Shown piece after piece: positions 16,464 to 26,144 of a DNA stretch of 64,000 nucleotides. Where the stretch lies: positions 2,134,001 through 2,198,000 of the forward strand of contig NZ_CP011971.1 of assembly GCF_001579945.1 (NCBI RefSeq), given 5' to 3'. The notes below the pieces were generated by a model. It did not search any database. It was not told the origin of the DNA and was given only the letters and a program-made list of their open reading frames with translations. The translations under genes and the position numbers were made by a program. The DNA comes from Steroidobacter denitrificans (GTDB lineage: Bacteria > Pseudomonadota > Gammaproteobacteria > Steroidobacterales > Steroidobacteraceae). Numbering within the stretch: the first letter of the stretch is position 1; each line of letters begins with the position of its first letter.

Positions 16464-18374
16464 CTAGCGATAGCCGGCCGCCTGCAGCTCGAACAGCTCG
16501 GCGTAACGTCCCTGCTGCGACACGAGTTCTTCGTGCGTGCCCGCCGCTTCCACCTGCCCATCGGCCAGCACCAGGATGCGATCGGCCATGCGCACGCTGG
16601 AGAAGCGGTGCGAGATCAGGATCGCCGTCTTGTTGTCGCTGAGTTCCTTGAACCGCTTGAACACTTCGTACTCCGAGCGGGCATCCAGTGCCGCGGTGGG
16701 CTCATCCAGGATCAGCACCGCCGCCTCGCGCATGTAGGCGCGGGCGATGGCAATCTTCTGCCATTCCCCACCGGATAGCTCGACGCCGTTCTTGAAGCGC
16801 TTGCCGATCATTTGCTCGTAGCCGCCGGGCAGCCTGGCGATTACCTCGTCGGCCTGGCTGCGCGAGGCGGCCCGCTCGATCCGCGCGCGATCGTGCCGTG
16901 CGTCGATGCGCCCGACGGCGATGTTGTCGGCGGCGCTCAGGTTGTAGCGCACGAAATCCTGGAAGATGACGCCCATACTGCCGCGCAGCGCCTCCAGGTC
17001 GTATTCGCGCAGATCGTGCCCATCCAGCAGGATGCGGCCTTCATCGGGATCGTAAAGACGGGTGAGAAGCTTCACCAGGGTGGTTTTTCCCGCACCGTTT
17101 TCCCCCACCAGCGCCACCACCTCTCCGGCACGCAATGAAAAGCTTAAATCGCGCACGGCCCAACGCTCGGCGCCGGGATAGCGGAAGCCGACACCCTCGA
17201 AAACGAAGCCTGCGCGGATCGGCCGGGGAAACGATCGCGCATGCTGCGGCGACAGAATTTCCGGTTCGACCTCGAAAAACGTGAACAGGTCATCCAGGTA
17301 CAGCGCCTGTCCCGCCGTGGTGGAAAAGCTCGACAACAATCCTTCCAAGAGATTGCGCAAGCGCCGGAACGAGCCGGCCAGGAAGGTCAGGTCGCCGATC
17401 GAAAACACCCCCGCCAAGGTGCGCCAGGCGATGAAGGCATACGCGCAGTAGTAGCCTGCCGTGCCGATCGCCGCAAACAGCCCGCCCCAGCCTGCCCGCC
17501 GGCGCGCCAGCCGGCGATTGGCCGCATAAAACGCCGTGGCCAGCTGGGTGTAGCGATCGATCAGAAAACCGTGCAGCCCGAAGATCTTCACTTCCTTGGC
17601 GGTTTCGGCGCTGGCCGCGGTCTGGCGCACATAGTCGAGTTCACGCCGCTGCGGCGTGCGTGCATAGTCGAGCGAATAGCTTTGCGCATTGAAATGCGCC
17701 TCGCCCAGAAAGGCCGGCACCAAGGCCAGCAGCAACAATACGATGAGCCAGGGTGCATAGATGATCAGGCCGGCGGCGAAGCTGACCACCGTGACGATAT
17801 CCTGGGCCTGGCCCAGCAACTGGCCCAGCAGGGACATGCGCCCGCTGGTCTGGCGCCGCGCACGCTCCAGCCGGTCCTGGAACTCCGCATCCTCGAAGTC
17901 TTCCAGATCCAGCGTGGCGGCATGCTGCATCAGGCGAATGCTCGAGGCATTGGAGACGCGTTCCGAGAGCAGGCTATCGATGAGCGAGACGACCCGTCCG
18001 AGCACATCCGACAGGACGGCCAGCGCAAACTCGATCAGCAGCAGCAGGCCCAGCCCGGTCGCCAGGCCGCTGTCCAGCCATCCCTGCAGCGTCCCCGGCT
18101 TGTTGGACAGCTGCACCAGCAGGACCACCTCGTCGATGATCAACTTGCCGACATAAAGCGTCGCGACCGGCAGCAGCGCTCTACACAGGCGCAGCACCAG
18201 CGAGGCCGCCGTCAGAGATGGGCTGGTGCGCCAGACCATCGACAAGAACGGCCCCAGGTTCTTGAGTGCTCCCAGCCGCTCCCGAAAAGAGCGAACCTGC
18301 GGCAACGGCGGCCCATGCATCCGCGCCGTACTTCCCGGAGACACCCGGCCCCCATGGCTATAGTGTCGTGGCAT
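16464..18374 (-). CDS. ABC exporter with fused membrane and ATPase domains
   Basis: Half-transporter of 636 residues that probably works as a homodimer in the inner membrane. The N-terminal half has six predicted helices (about residues 55-350). The ATPase domain has Walker A ALVGENGAGKTTLVKLL near residue 420, a Q-loop in MGVIFQDF, signature ELSGGEWQKIAIARA near 525, Walker B AAVLILDEPTAALD and the switch His in AILISHRFSSV. No peptidase or accessory domain indicates the substrate. It lies 71 bases downstream of the ZnuD-like receptor on the same strand, so co-transcription is possible. Confidence 0.9.
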   Translation of the reverse strand: MPRHYSHGGRVSPGSTARMHGPPLPQVRSFRERLGALKNLGPFLSMVWRTSPSLTAASLVLRLCRALLPVATLYVGKLIIDEVVLLVQLSNKPGTLQGWLDSGLATGLGLLLLIEFALAVLSDVLGRVVSLIDSLLSERVSNASSIRLMQHAATLDLEDFEDAEFQDRLERARRQTSGRMSLLGQLLGQAQDIVTVVSFAAGLIIYAPWLIVLLLLALVPAFLGEAHFNAQSYSLDYARTPQRRELDYVRQTAASAETAKEVKIFGLHGFLIDRYTQLATAFYAANRRLARRRAGWGGLFAAIGTAGYYCAYAFIAWRTLAGVFSIGDLTFLAGSFRRLRNLLEGLLSSFSTTAGQALYLDDLFTFFEVEPEILSPQHARSFPRPIRAGFVFEGVGFRYPGAERWAVRDLSFSLRAGEVVALVGENGAGKTTLVKLLTRLYDPDEGRILLDGHDLREYDLEALRGSMGVIFQDFVRYNLSAADNIAVGRIDARHDRARIERAASRSQADEVIARLPGGYEQMIGKRFKNGVELSGGEWQKIAIARAYMREAAVLILDEPTAALDARSEYEVFKRFKELSDNKTAILISHRFSSVRMADRILVLADGQVEAAGTHEELVSQQGRYAELFELQAAGYR

Positions 18375-18445
18375 CCACCCGGTCCTTTGCCTGTCAGCGA
18401 ATCTCCTAGTAGATGCCGGGACGCCGCAAAGAACAAGCGTCGCTT

Positions 18446-20602
18446 TCAGAAGGCCAGGCGCATGCCGATGCTCAGACTGCGGCCGGGCAGCGGCACCACG
18501 TTCGCCAGGAACGAGCTGTGATTCCAGATCTGCTCATCCAGCAGATTGCTGCCGCGCAGGAAAACGCTGTAGCCCGTGTGATCGCGCGGACTGTAACTTA
18601 CACTCAGATTGAGCATGTCGTAGCCCGGCGTGACCGTTTCGTAGTCGGCGATATCATCCTGGGCCTCGACCCGATAGTACTCCAGCTCGGCGCGGTAGCG
18701 GCCGGCGTTCAAATCGATGCGGCTGCCGTGGCGCGCGGCGGGGATGCGCGGCAGATCACCGCCGCCGGCCAGCTCGGCACGCACATAATCGCCGAACAAC
18801 GTCGCGGAAATACCGGCGCCGAAACGATAGCTCGCCTCAACTTCCAGACCCATGAATCTGGCGTCCTGCTGGGTGTACTTGATCAGGCGAAAATCCTCGA
18901 ATCGATCGAGGGTACGCGCATAGATGTAATCCTCGACATCGTTGTAATAGCCGCCGATGCTGAACGTCAGATCGCCGGTGGACTTGCGCAGCGACAGTTC
19001 CACATTGTTGGACGTCTCCACTTTCAGGCCGGCGTCGTTCTGCACTCCGCCACAGGTCAGGGTATGCGGCATGAGACCGCACTCATAGGTGTTGCTCGCC
19101 AGATGAATACCGCGCGCATACAGTTCCTGCACATGCGCCAGGCGCTCCGAGCGTGCCGTGGACAGCGTCAGGAAATACTCCGGTGCCACCTCCCAGATGG
19201 CGGCGGCGGACAGCGACGTCGCCGAATCGCTGAATTTCGGCCGGCCGTACGAATCGTTCGACGGCCGGTATTTCTGCCACTCCTGGCGCAGGCCCGCCTC
19301 GAAATGCCAGGCGCCGTCGAGTTCGTAATGCTCCACGACGAACAGGCCCAGCGTGCCGCTTTTCGTAGCGGGAATGAAGGCCTCCGCACCGATGACGCTG
19401 GATTTCGTGTTGCTGTACTGGATGCCGCTCACGCCGCGCCAGCCCAGCAGCGCGGCATGCTGCACCTCGATACGAACTTCATACCCCTCATTGAGGAACG
19501 TGGCACTGATCTCGTCCGCCTCGATTTCATGATGACGATAATCGGTATGGTTCGCCCGCAGACGAATCCGCTCCACGCCGGCGAACGGCTCATGGATCTC
19601 ACCGCGCAGATCCACTCGCTTGTTCAGCAGCGCGACCCGCGGCACCGCTTCGTGCTCAGGGTCGTGATCGTGATCCTCGCCGTCTTCATCATGACTGCCG
19701 CAATGCAAGACACTGCCGTACGGATGACACTGTTCATACTCATGACTGTGGCCCGGCAGCCCGTAATCCTCGTCGCGATACGAATAGGCGAGGCCTAGAT
19801 AGCCGCTGTCGGCCACCCAGGATAGTCCTACGCCGGCGTTACCCGCTCTGGCGTACGTACCCTCGATCCGCCCTCCTGGCGAGCCCAGGGCGGGCGCCCG
19901 ATAGTCGCCGGCATCGCGAACAGCGCCTTCCGTATGCATCACCAGATGTTCGCCGGCCTGCGCCGTAAGCTCCACCAGCGCCGCCTTCTCGCGCGCGGCG
20001 CTGGCGCCGCGGACCGCCATCGAACCCTCGAGGCCATTCTCCGGCCGCGCATCGGGAATCTTCTTGTCGAGCACATTGACGACGCCGCCGATCGCGCCGC
20101 TGCCGTACAGCAGTGTCGCCGGCCCGCGCAGTATCTCTGCCTTCTTGATCAGGAGCGGCTCGATCGTCGTCGCGTGGTCGGGGGAAATATCGGACACATC
20201 CAGCAACGAACTGGAATCCGACAGCAACTTGATGCGCGAGCCGCTTTGGCCCCGGATCACCGGACGCGAGGCGCCGCCGCCGAAGGTATCCGCATGCACG
20301 CCCGGCAGCCCGGCAAGCGTATCGCCAAGCGTCGCCTGCGTACGCTGGAAAAGCTGCCGGCCGTCGACGATGCTGAACGAGGAGGCGATATTCCAGGGAT
20401 CCTCATCCAACGCCGTTGCCGATACCCGTACCGTCTCCAGCACCGGGCCGGCATCGTCGGCTGCAACAGACGCGCTTGCGAGGATGCTCGTGAACGGCAC
20501 GCCGAGCATCAGCCGGGCAACCCATGCCAGGCGCATTAGAGAATACATGCCTGAGCCGGGGCGCATCCCCGGCTTGATACGGAAATCGATATCAAAGTTC
20601 AT
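18446..20602 (-). CDS. TonB-dependent outer-membrane receptor with His/Asp-rich loop (ZnuD-like)
   Basis: Receptor of about 718 residues that imports a ligand across the outer membrane using TonB energy. Signal sequence ends near SVAADD, followed by a TonB-box-like ETVRVSATA. The plug domain includes GDTLAGLPGVHADTFGG, RPVIRGQSGSRIKLL and LYGSGAIGGVVNVLD. A loop near residues 285-320 is packed with His, Asp, Glu and Cys (HSHEYEQCHPYG and DEDGEDHDHDPEHE), the feature of ZnuD zinc receptors. The barrel ends with a terminal Phe (SIGMRLAF). Start 20602 is tentative; 20548 and 20536 are alternatives. No convincing Zur box was found upstream. Zinc as ligand is inferred. Confidence 0.88.
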   Translation of the reverse strand: MNFDIDFRIKPGMRPGSGMYSLMRLAWVARLMLGVPFTSILASASVAADDAGPVLETVRVSATALDEDPWNIASSFSIVDGRQLFQRTQATLGDTLAGLPGVHADTFGGGASRPVIRGQSGSRIKLLSDSSSLLDVSDISPDHATTIEPLLIKKAEILRGPATLLYGSGAIGGVVNVLDKKIPDARPENGLEGSMAVRGASAAREKAALVELTAQAGEHLVMHTEGAVRDAGDYRAPALGSPGGRIEGTYARAGNAGVGLSWVADSGYLGLAYSYRDEDYGLPGHSHEYEQCHPYGSVLHCGSHDEDGEDHDHDPEHEAVPRVALLNKRVDLRGEIHEPFAGVERIRLRANHTDYRHHEIEADEISATFLNEGYEVRIEVQHAALLGWRGVSGIQYSNTKSSVIGAEAFIPATKSGTLGLFVVEHYELDGAWHFEAGLRQEWQKYRPSNDSYGRPKFSDSATSLSAAAIWEVAPEYFLTLSTARSERLAHVQELYARGIHLASNTYECGLMPHTLTCGGVQNDAGLKVETSNNVELSLRKSTGDLTFSIGGYYNDVEDYIYARTLDRFEDFRLIKYTQQDARFMGLEVEASYRFGAGISATLFGDYVRAELAGGGDLPRIPAARHGSRIDLNAGRYRAELEYYRVEAQDDIADYETVTPGYDMLNLSVSYSPRDHTGYSVFLRGSNLLDEQIWNHSSFLANVVPLPGRSLSIGMRLAF

Positions 20603-20763
20603 GCTCAGTTCCCAACCGGCGGCCGCACCGCGCTGCGCCCAAACGGCAGGTATCGTGCTGTGCACGCGGCACAAGTCGGTAGGCCGCAGACGCGCGCAGA
20701 ATCTTTCCGCATCTCGCGTTCGACGCGAGGCGCGAAAGTGCTATAGAAGCTCAACGAGGAGGG

Positions 20764-21084
20764 TCAAAGCGCCGGTGGAGCCCGGCTGAGATAGAACGAG
20801 TGGACGTATCGGGCGGGCAGTGGCGCGATGCGCGCCGCGATGAGCTTGCCTGCAGTCCACACCGCGGCGGGATTCGCGCATCGCGCCGGCGGCGGCGCTC
20901 CGGCAGACAGCGACAGACAGACGCCGCAAACAGCCGGCGGCTTGCCTGCATCATGCGCATCGCCGGCGTGGATGTGCATCGCGGATACCACCATCCACAG
21001 ACACATGGCACCCGCCAGCAATAGAACATTACCGGCGCGCACTCTGCGAGACGTCCTGAAGAGATGTGCGAATGCGCCTGGCAT
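20764..21084 (-). CDS. DUF2946-like small membrane protein with His and Cys pairs
   Basis: About 106 residues: one hydrophobic segment (NVLLLAGAMCLWMVVSAM), followed by HIHAGDAHDAG and then CGVCLS. This arrangement of an HxH motif then CxxC is typical of DUF2946 proteins found beside metal-uptake or copper genes. The start is uncertain: ATG 21084 follows AAGG with almost no spacing, and ATG 21174 would add 30 residues. It precedes the ZnuD-like receptor on the same strand by about 160 bases, which suggests a metal-related role. The molecular function of the family is unknown. Confidence 0.65.
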   Translation of the reverse strand: MPGAFAHLFRTSRRVRAGNVLLLAGAMCLWMVVSAMHIHAGDAHDAGKPPAVCGVCLSLSAGAPPPARCANPAAVWTAGKLIAARIAPLPARYVHSFYLSRAPPAL

Positions 21085-21264
21085 CCTTGTTACTATGTTG
21101 TTGCTGGCGAATCGAGTCAAGCCGGATATCGGCAAGGCATGGCCCTCATACCGATCGATGCGATCGTTCGCCATGCGGCAGCGATATCAAACAGACAAGC
21201 AACACGGATAAACGAAACAGACCGGCGCGCCGGATAGGGCAAGTCGAACAGGCGAACGATTCCA

Positions 21265-22395
21265 TTGCTCAAGCTATTGCATACCGCCGATTGGCAGATC
21301 GGCAAACTGTTCGGGCAATTCACACCCGATGTGGCGGCACTACTGGCCGAAGCGCGCTTCGAGACCATCGAGCGGCTGGCGCAACTGGCGACGCAACGCG
21401 GCGTCGATCTGGTGCTGGTGGCGGGCGATGTATTCGACCTGCAGGGCGTCGCGGACAGAACCCTGTATCGCCTTTTCAAGGCCATGACGGGCTTCGCCGG
21501 ACCCTGGGTGGTGATTCCCGGCAATCATGATGCGGCGCTGGCCGAGTCGGTGTGGACACGGGCGCTCAGGCTGAAGGCGATTCCCGACAACGTGATGCCA
21601 TGCCTGCAGCCGCAACCTGTGCTGCTCGAATCGCCGGGTGTGGCCGTGCTGCCGGCGCCGCTGACCCAGCGCCATACCTACACCGATCTCACCGAATGGT
21701 TCGCCGGCGCCGAAACGCCGCCCGGCATGCTGCGCATCGGCCTGGCGCACGGCTGTGTGCAAGGTCTGCTCGCAGCGGATATCGACGCGGCCAATCCGAT
21801 TGCCGCCGGACGCGCCGCCCAGGCACGCCTGGACTATCTGGCGCTGGGAGACTGGCATGGCGCACGCCGGATCGATGAGCGCAGCTGGTATGCCGGCACC
21901 CCCGAAACCGATCGCTTCAGGAACAACGACTCAGGGCATGCGCTGTTGGTCGAGCTGGCCGCGCCAGGCGGCGTACCCCAGGTGGAGGCCGTCGCAACCG
22001 GCCGATACCATTGGCACAGCCTGGAACCGGTGCTGCAGGTTCCCAGCGATCTGACCGAGCTCGTGCAACGTTTGGCGGCCTTTGCCGCCAATGACGTGGT
22101 GAACCTCTCCGTCAGCGGACGCATCGATCTGGAAGGTCATCGACGCTTGCACTCGGCGATCGAACAGGCACGCGGCACGGCCCGTGGCGTACTTGTCGAC
22201 CTGACCGGGCTACAGCTGGATCCCAGTGTCCAGGACATCGAAAGCCTGCAGGCCGACGGCTACCTGGGGTTGACCATCCAGGAACTGCGCGCAGCACAGG
22301 ATGGGCCGAATGCCGCACTGGCTCGCGACGCCCTGGTGTTGCTCACCGGCCTCCTGAGCGACCGGCGAGCCGCTGCGGCACGGACGCGTCCATGA
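21265..22395 (+). CDS. SbcD/YhaO-like DNA repair exonuclease (metallophosphoesterase)
   Basis: Mn-dependent nuclease subunit expected to act with the SbcC-like ATPase downstream on DNA ends. The 376 residues show the phosphoesterase motifs in order: LHTADWQIGK (D-x-H variant at the start), LVLVAGDVFDLQ, VVIPGNHDAAL, IGLAHGCVQG and LALGDWHGAR. The only in-frame start before the first motif is TTG at 21265, with no strong ribosome site. The stop overlaps the next ATG by four bases, so the pair is coupled. Sequence features fit the YhaO branch better than classical E. coli SbcD. Confidence 0.88.
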   Translation: MLKLLHTADWQIGKLFGQFTPDVAALLAEARFETIERLAQLATQRGVDLVLVAGDVFDLQGVADRTLYRLFKAMTGFAGPWVVIPGNHDAALAESVWTRALRLKAIPDNVMPCLQPQPVLLESPGVAVLPAPLTQRHTYTDLTEWFAGAETPPGMLRIGLAHGCVQGLLAADIDAANPIAAGRAAQARLDYLALGDWHGARRIDERSWYAGTPETDRFRNNDSGHALLVELAAPGGVPQVEAVATGRYHWHSLEPVLQVPSDLTELVQRLAAFAANDVVNLSVSGRIDLEGHRRLHSAIEQARGTARGVLVDLTGLQLDPSVQDIESLQADGYLGLTIQELRAAQDGPNAALARDALVLLTGLLSDRRAAAARTRP

Positions 22396-25100
22396 AACTG
22401 ACCCGCATTCGTATCGAACAGTTCAAGCAATTCCGCCAGGCCCTGGAAATCGACGGGCTGGCACCCGGCCTCAATATTTTCACCGGTCCCAACGAGGCCG
22501 GCAAAAGCACGATCGCCGCGGCCATCCGCGCGGCGTTCTTCGAGCGGCATCGCTCCGGCAGCGTCGGGGATCTGCGCCCCTGGGGCGATTCATCGGCCTC
22601 TCCCAAGATCACGCTCGAATTCCAGACCCGCAAGCAGCATTACCGGCTGACCAAAAGCTTCCTGGGCAGCAGGCGCTGTGAGCTGGAGGCCGGCACGTTG
22701 CGGCTGGATGGTGCCGAAGCCGAGGATCATCTCGCCTCGCTGCTGCGCTACGAGCATGCCGGCAAGGGTGCCAGCAAGGCGGAGCACTGGGGCATTCCGG
22801 GTTTGTTGTGGATCGAGCAGGGCCGTACGCAGGAATTGCGCGAAGCGGTCGCATACGCCGCTGATCATTTGAGTGCCGCCCTGAACGAATCCCTGGGGGA
22901 AATCGCCGGCACCGGTGGCGATGAGGTGCTGGCCACGATCGAAGCCCAGCGCAATGAACTGCTGACACCCAGCAGCGGCGCCGCCCGCGGCGCCTATGCC
23001 GAGGCTCGCAGGCACGAAACGGCATTGGCGGGACAGATTCGGACGTTGACCGAACGAATCGATGTTTATCGGCACAATGTGGACACCTTCGCCTCGATGC
23101 GCCAGGCGCATGCCAGCGATGAAGCCGGCAAGCCCTGGGAATCCCTGCGCAAACGTCAGCATGAAGCCGAAGAGAGCCTCAAGGCCATCACCGGCATGCA
23201 GCAGGCATTGAATACGGACAGGCAGCGCGCCGCCGAACTCGATGAGCGCCTGGGACTGTTGCGTGCGCAGCTGGAAGCGTTCGACAACGAGGTGCAGGAC
23301 CTCACCCGGCGCCGCGAAGCCCGCGATGCGGCCATGCAACTGCAGGCAAGCGCCGCCGAGCAGGTCAGGCAATGGCAGGAAAAGAACGCCCAGGCGCTGC
23401 TGCGCGATACCCGGGCTCGTGCCGCGGCGCGCCTGGCACGGCAGGAACATGCACGGCACGCCTTGAACCGGGAAGCCCGGGAGGCGCGCGCAAAAGTGGC
23501 CGAGCTGGCGGCGATGTTGGCGAAGGCCGATGCGCAGTTGGCAAGCCGGCTGGCGCTGCAAGCGCAGGCTGCGGCAAGCGAGATATCGAGCCAGGATCTG
23601 GAGAGGCTGCGCCGGCAGGCGGACCGCCGGCGCGAACTGCGCATCCAGCAACAGGCAGCCGCCACCCGGATGCATTTCGTGCTTGCACAGGACTGTGTCA
23701 TCCATCTCGGTGAGGAGATCCTCAGCGGCGAAGGCGAGCGTCTGCTGATCGAGCCGGCTTCGCTCGCGCTGCCCGGCCTGGGCACGCTGCAAATTACGCC
23801 CGGCGGCATGGACCTGGCGCAGCTGGAGCGGGAGGCTGCCCGTTGCGAGGAACAACACGCCGCTCTGCTGCGACACCTGGCCGTCGACTCGCTCGAGGCC
23901 GCGCAAGAACGTCACGACCAGTATCGGCAACTGGGAGCCGATATCAAGTCGGCGGATATGACCCTCAAGGCACTGGCGCCGCAGGGGATCGATGAATTGC
24001 GCGCCCGGCTGCTCAAGCATCAGGCGCGCGCCGCGGACATCGACACGGCGCTGGGCAAGCTGCCGCCGGCACCGGCGATGATTGCCGGGGCGGCCCCCGG
24101 GATAATTTCCGGGGCAATTTCCGGCGCTCCCTCCGAAGCGCCGATCCCCGGAGTCGAGGATGCCGAGGCGGAAGAAGAAGCATCGCGACACGCGCTCGAG
24201 CAGTTCGCCCAGGCGTTGAACCAAGCGCAGCTCGCGGCCGCCGGCGCCCACCATGTGCTGGAGTCCGCGCAGCACGAACTGGCGCGTGCCCAGGCGTTGT
24301 TCGAGGCTCCACAACGCGCCGACCGCATCCGCGAAGTCAATCAGCAACTGACCGATACGCGCGCGGAGCGTTCGGCCCTCGATGAGCGCATACACCAGCG
24401 TACCCTCGCCATCGAGCAGGCACGCCCGCAGATCCTGGAGCAGGATGTGGATCGATACCGGCGCAGTGCCGAACAGCAGGAGAAACAGTTTCGCGAACGC
24501 CGCGAGGCGTTGCTGCGGCTGGAAGTCGAACTGCAATCCGCCGGAGCCCTGGGACTGGAAGAACACCGTGCCGAGCTCGAACGCGACCACACCCAGGCAC
24601 TGCGCCGGGTCGAGGAACTGCAGCAACGTGCCGCCGCGCTGGATTATTTGCTGATATTGCTGAGGGAAAAACGCAGTACCCTCACCCGCCGCCTGCGCGC
24701 GCCGCTGCAAAAACATCTGGATCATTATCTGCAGCTCCTGTTTCCACAGGCGCATGTGCAGATCGACGAAAATCTCTCACCGGGAATGCTGACGCACACC
24801 GACGGCCAGGGTACCGGCGGCGGCGATTTCGAGTCCCTGAGTTTCGGGGCGCGCGAGCAGATCGGCCTGATCAGCCGACTGGCCTATGCAGACTTGCTGA
24901 AGGAAGCCGGCAATCCGACCTTGATCATCCTGGATGATGTCCTGGTGCACAGCGATGAGGCCCGCCTGGTCCGCATGAAACGGATCTTGTTCGACGCCGC
25001 CACCCGGCACCAGATTCTGCTGTTCACTTGCCATCCCGAACGCTGGCGCGACATGGGTGTGACGGCGCGCGATCTGGACATGCTGCGCAGACAGACCTGA
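22392..25100 (+). CDS. SbcC/YhaN-like SMC-type ATPase
   Basis: Coiled-coil ATPase partner of the preceding nuclease. The 902 residues open with MKLTRIRIEQFKQFRQ and Walker A IFTGPNEAGKSTIAAAIRAA near residue 38. The long middle is rich in Glu, Arg, Gln, Ala and Leu and predicts coiled coil (about residues 200-760). The C-terminus has the signature SFGAREQIGLISRLAYADLL and Walker B TLIILDDVLVHSDE. No CxxC zinc hook is visible at the coiled-coil apex, as expected for YhaN-type rather than Rad50/SbcC proteins. A Gly/Ala/Ile/Ser/Pro-rich repeat (about residues 565-585) interrupts the coil and may mark the hinge. Confidence 0.88.
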   Translation: MKLTRIRIEQFKQFRQALEIDGLAPGLNIFTGPNEAGKSTIAAAIRAAFFERHRSGSVGDLRPWGDSSASPKITLEFQTRKQHYRLTKSFLGSRRCELEAGTLRLDGAEAEDHLASLLRYEHAGKGASKAEHWGIPGLLWIEQGRTQELREAVAYAADHLSAALNESLGEIAGTGGDEVLATIEAQRNELLTPSSGAARGAYAEARRHETALAGQIRTLTERIDVYRHNVDTFASMRQAHASDEAGKPWESLRKRQHEAEESLKAITGMQQALNTDRQRAAELDERLGLLRAQLEAFDNEVQDLTRRREARDAAMQLQASAAEQVRQWQEKNAQALLRDTRARAAARLARQEHARHALNREAREARAKVAELAAMLAKADAQLASRLALQAQAAASEISSQDLERLRRQADRRRELRIQQQAAATRMHFVLAQDCVIHLGEEILSGEGERLLIEPASLALPGLGTLQITPGGMDLAQLEREAARCEEQHAALLRHLAVDSLEAAQERHDQYRQLGADIKSADMTLKALAPQGIDELRARLLKHQARAADIDTALGKLPPAPAMIAGAAPGIISGAISGAPSEAPIPGVEDAEAEEEASRHALEQFAQALNQAQLAAAGAHHVLESAQHELARAQALFEAPQRADRIREVNQQLTDTRAERSALDERIHQRTLAIEQARPQILEQDVDRYRRSAEQQEKQFRERREALLRLEVELQSAGALGLEEHRAELERDHTQALRRVEELQQRAAALDYLLILLREKRSTLTRRLRAPLQKHLDHYLQLLFPQAHVQIDENLSPGMLTHTDGQGTGGGDFESLSFGAREQIGLISRLAYADLLKEAGNPTLIILDDVLVHSDEARLVRMKRILFDAATRHQILLFTCHPERWRDMGVTARDLDMLRRQT

Positions 25101-25265
25101 GGCCCCATACGCCCGAACCGCGAGTCGCTTGCTGACGCCTCACTGACGATGCATGACGGGTTTACGTCAGCAGGACGCGACTACAGTCAGCCATGACCGC
25201 AACGGCCATCACCCAAACGCATCGCAAGAGTCACGATCGGAACGACCGCCCGCCAACTGTCACCC

Positions 25266-26120
25266 ATGACCATTACCACCCTAGTATCCATCGCCGCACC
25301 CACCGCATCGTACCGCGCACATCCGCCATCCGGCGGCCAGCCTGCCGGACCCGCGGCCGACCCAGCCGTGTCAGGCCGATCCAGCGCCGCATGGCTGGTC
25401 ATATCGGGCATGGCCGCGCTACTGGCATGCGATCCCGCCACCGCGGCACCGTTCACGGTCAGTTCGACCTCCGTCAGCAAGGCGCCCAAGGTCAAGATGA
25501 CTTTCGAGGAAAAGGACAGCAGCGTGAAGAGCAAGATCGCGATGCCGAAGCTGGGTTTCGAAACGCCAGTCATCGACGGCGTGCTGGAGTTCAAGATCGC
25601 CGCGACCTATGCTCGGCTCGAACAGCACGACACCTCCGTGGAAGGACCGGGCGACTCCGAAGTGAAACTCAAATGGGCCGTTGCGCCGGGCGATGCCGCG
25701 CGCGGCATTCCCGCCTTCGCCATGGAACCCAAGCTGGTACTGCCGACGGGCGATGAGGCACGCAGCCTGGGCAGCGGTTCCACGACGCTGGAGATCCCCT
25801 TCATTCTCGGCTGGAAACTGGGCAAGACCGATCTGGGTATCGAGTTCGGCTACAGCCATACGTTCGGCGAGCACGACGGTACCGTGCCGCTGGCCATCCT
25901 GGGCATGCGTCAGATCGCCCCGCGGTTGCGCCTCGGCCTGGAGTTCGTGGCGGAAGCTCCCACGAATCGTTTCAGCGACTACGAACTGGAGTGTAATGTC
26001 GGCTTCAAATGGAAACTCGCGAACGACATCGAGATCGACGGCCTGTATGGACGTACGACCACCACGCCGGACGACCACCGAACCAACAAGGCCAAACTGG
26101 TATTCACGAAATCCTTCTGA
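25266..26120 (+). CDS. Exported beta-barrel-like protein (MetA-type transporter family resemblance)
   Basis: 284 residues with a long N-terminus and a hydrophobic export segment (AWLVISGMAALLACDPATAAP, ending near residue 61). The mature part is built of alternating strands: DGVLEFKIAATYARLEQ, EPKLVLPTGDEARSLGSG, FILGWKLGKTDLGIEFGYSHTFGE and LRLGLEFVAEAPTN. It ends in TKSF with a terminal Phe. This is the layout of outer-membrane proteins of the phenol-degradation MetA-like family. ATG 25266 makes an unusually long leader, so a later start is possible. It is followed 24 bases later by the NlpE-META lipoprotein and may form a pair with it. Confidence 0.7.
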   Translation: MTITTLVSIAAPTASYRAHPPSGGQPAGPAADPAVSGRSSAAWLVISGMAALLACDPATAAPFTVSSTSVSKAPKVKMTFEEKDSSVKSKIAMPKLGFETPVIDGVLEFKIAATYARLEQHDTSVEGPGDSEVKLKWAVAPGDAARGIPAFAMEPKLVLPTGDEARSLGSGSTTLEIPFILGWKLGKTDLGIEFGYSHTFGEHDGTVPLAILGMRQIAPRLRLGLEFVAEAPTNRFSDYELECNVGFKWKLANDIEIDGLYGRTTTTPDDHRTNKAKLVFTKSF

Positions 26121-26144
26121 AAGACCCGCTAAGGAGTGGATTCA

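Noticed and set aside
21085-21264. Zur or Fur box between the DUF2946-like and SbcD-like genes (TTGTTACTATGTTGTT)
   Set aside because: The half-sites are direct rather than inverted, so it does not fit the palindromic Zur or Fur consensus.
25130-25172. TGCTGACG/CGTCAGCA inverted repeat after the SbcC-like gene as a terminator
   Set aside because: The arms are separated by 27 bases and there is no T-run; could be chance.
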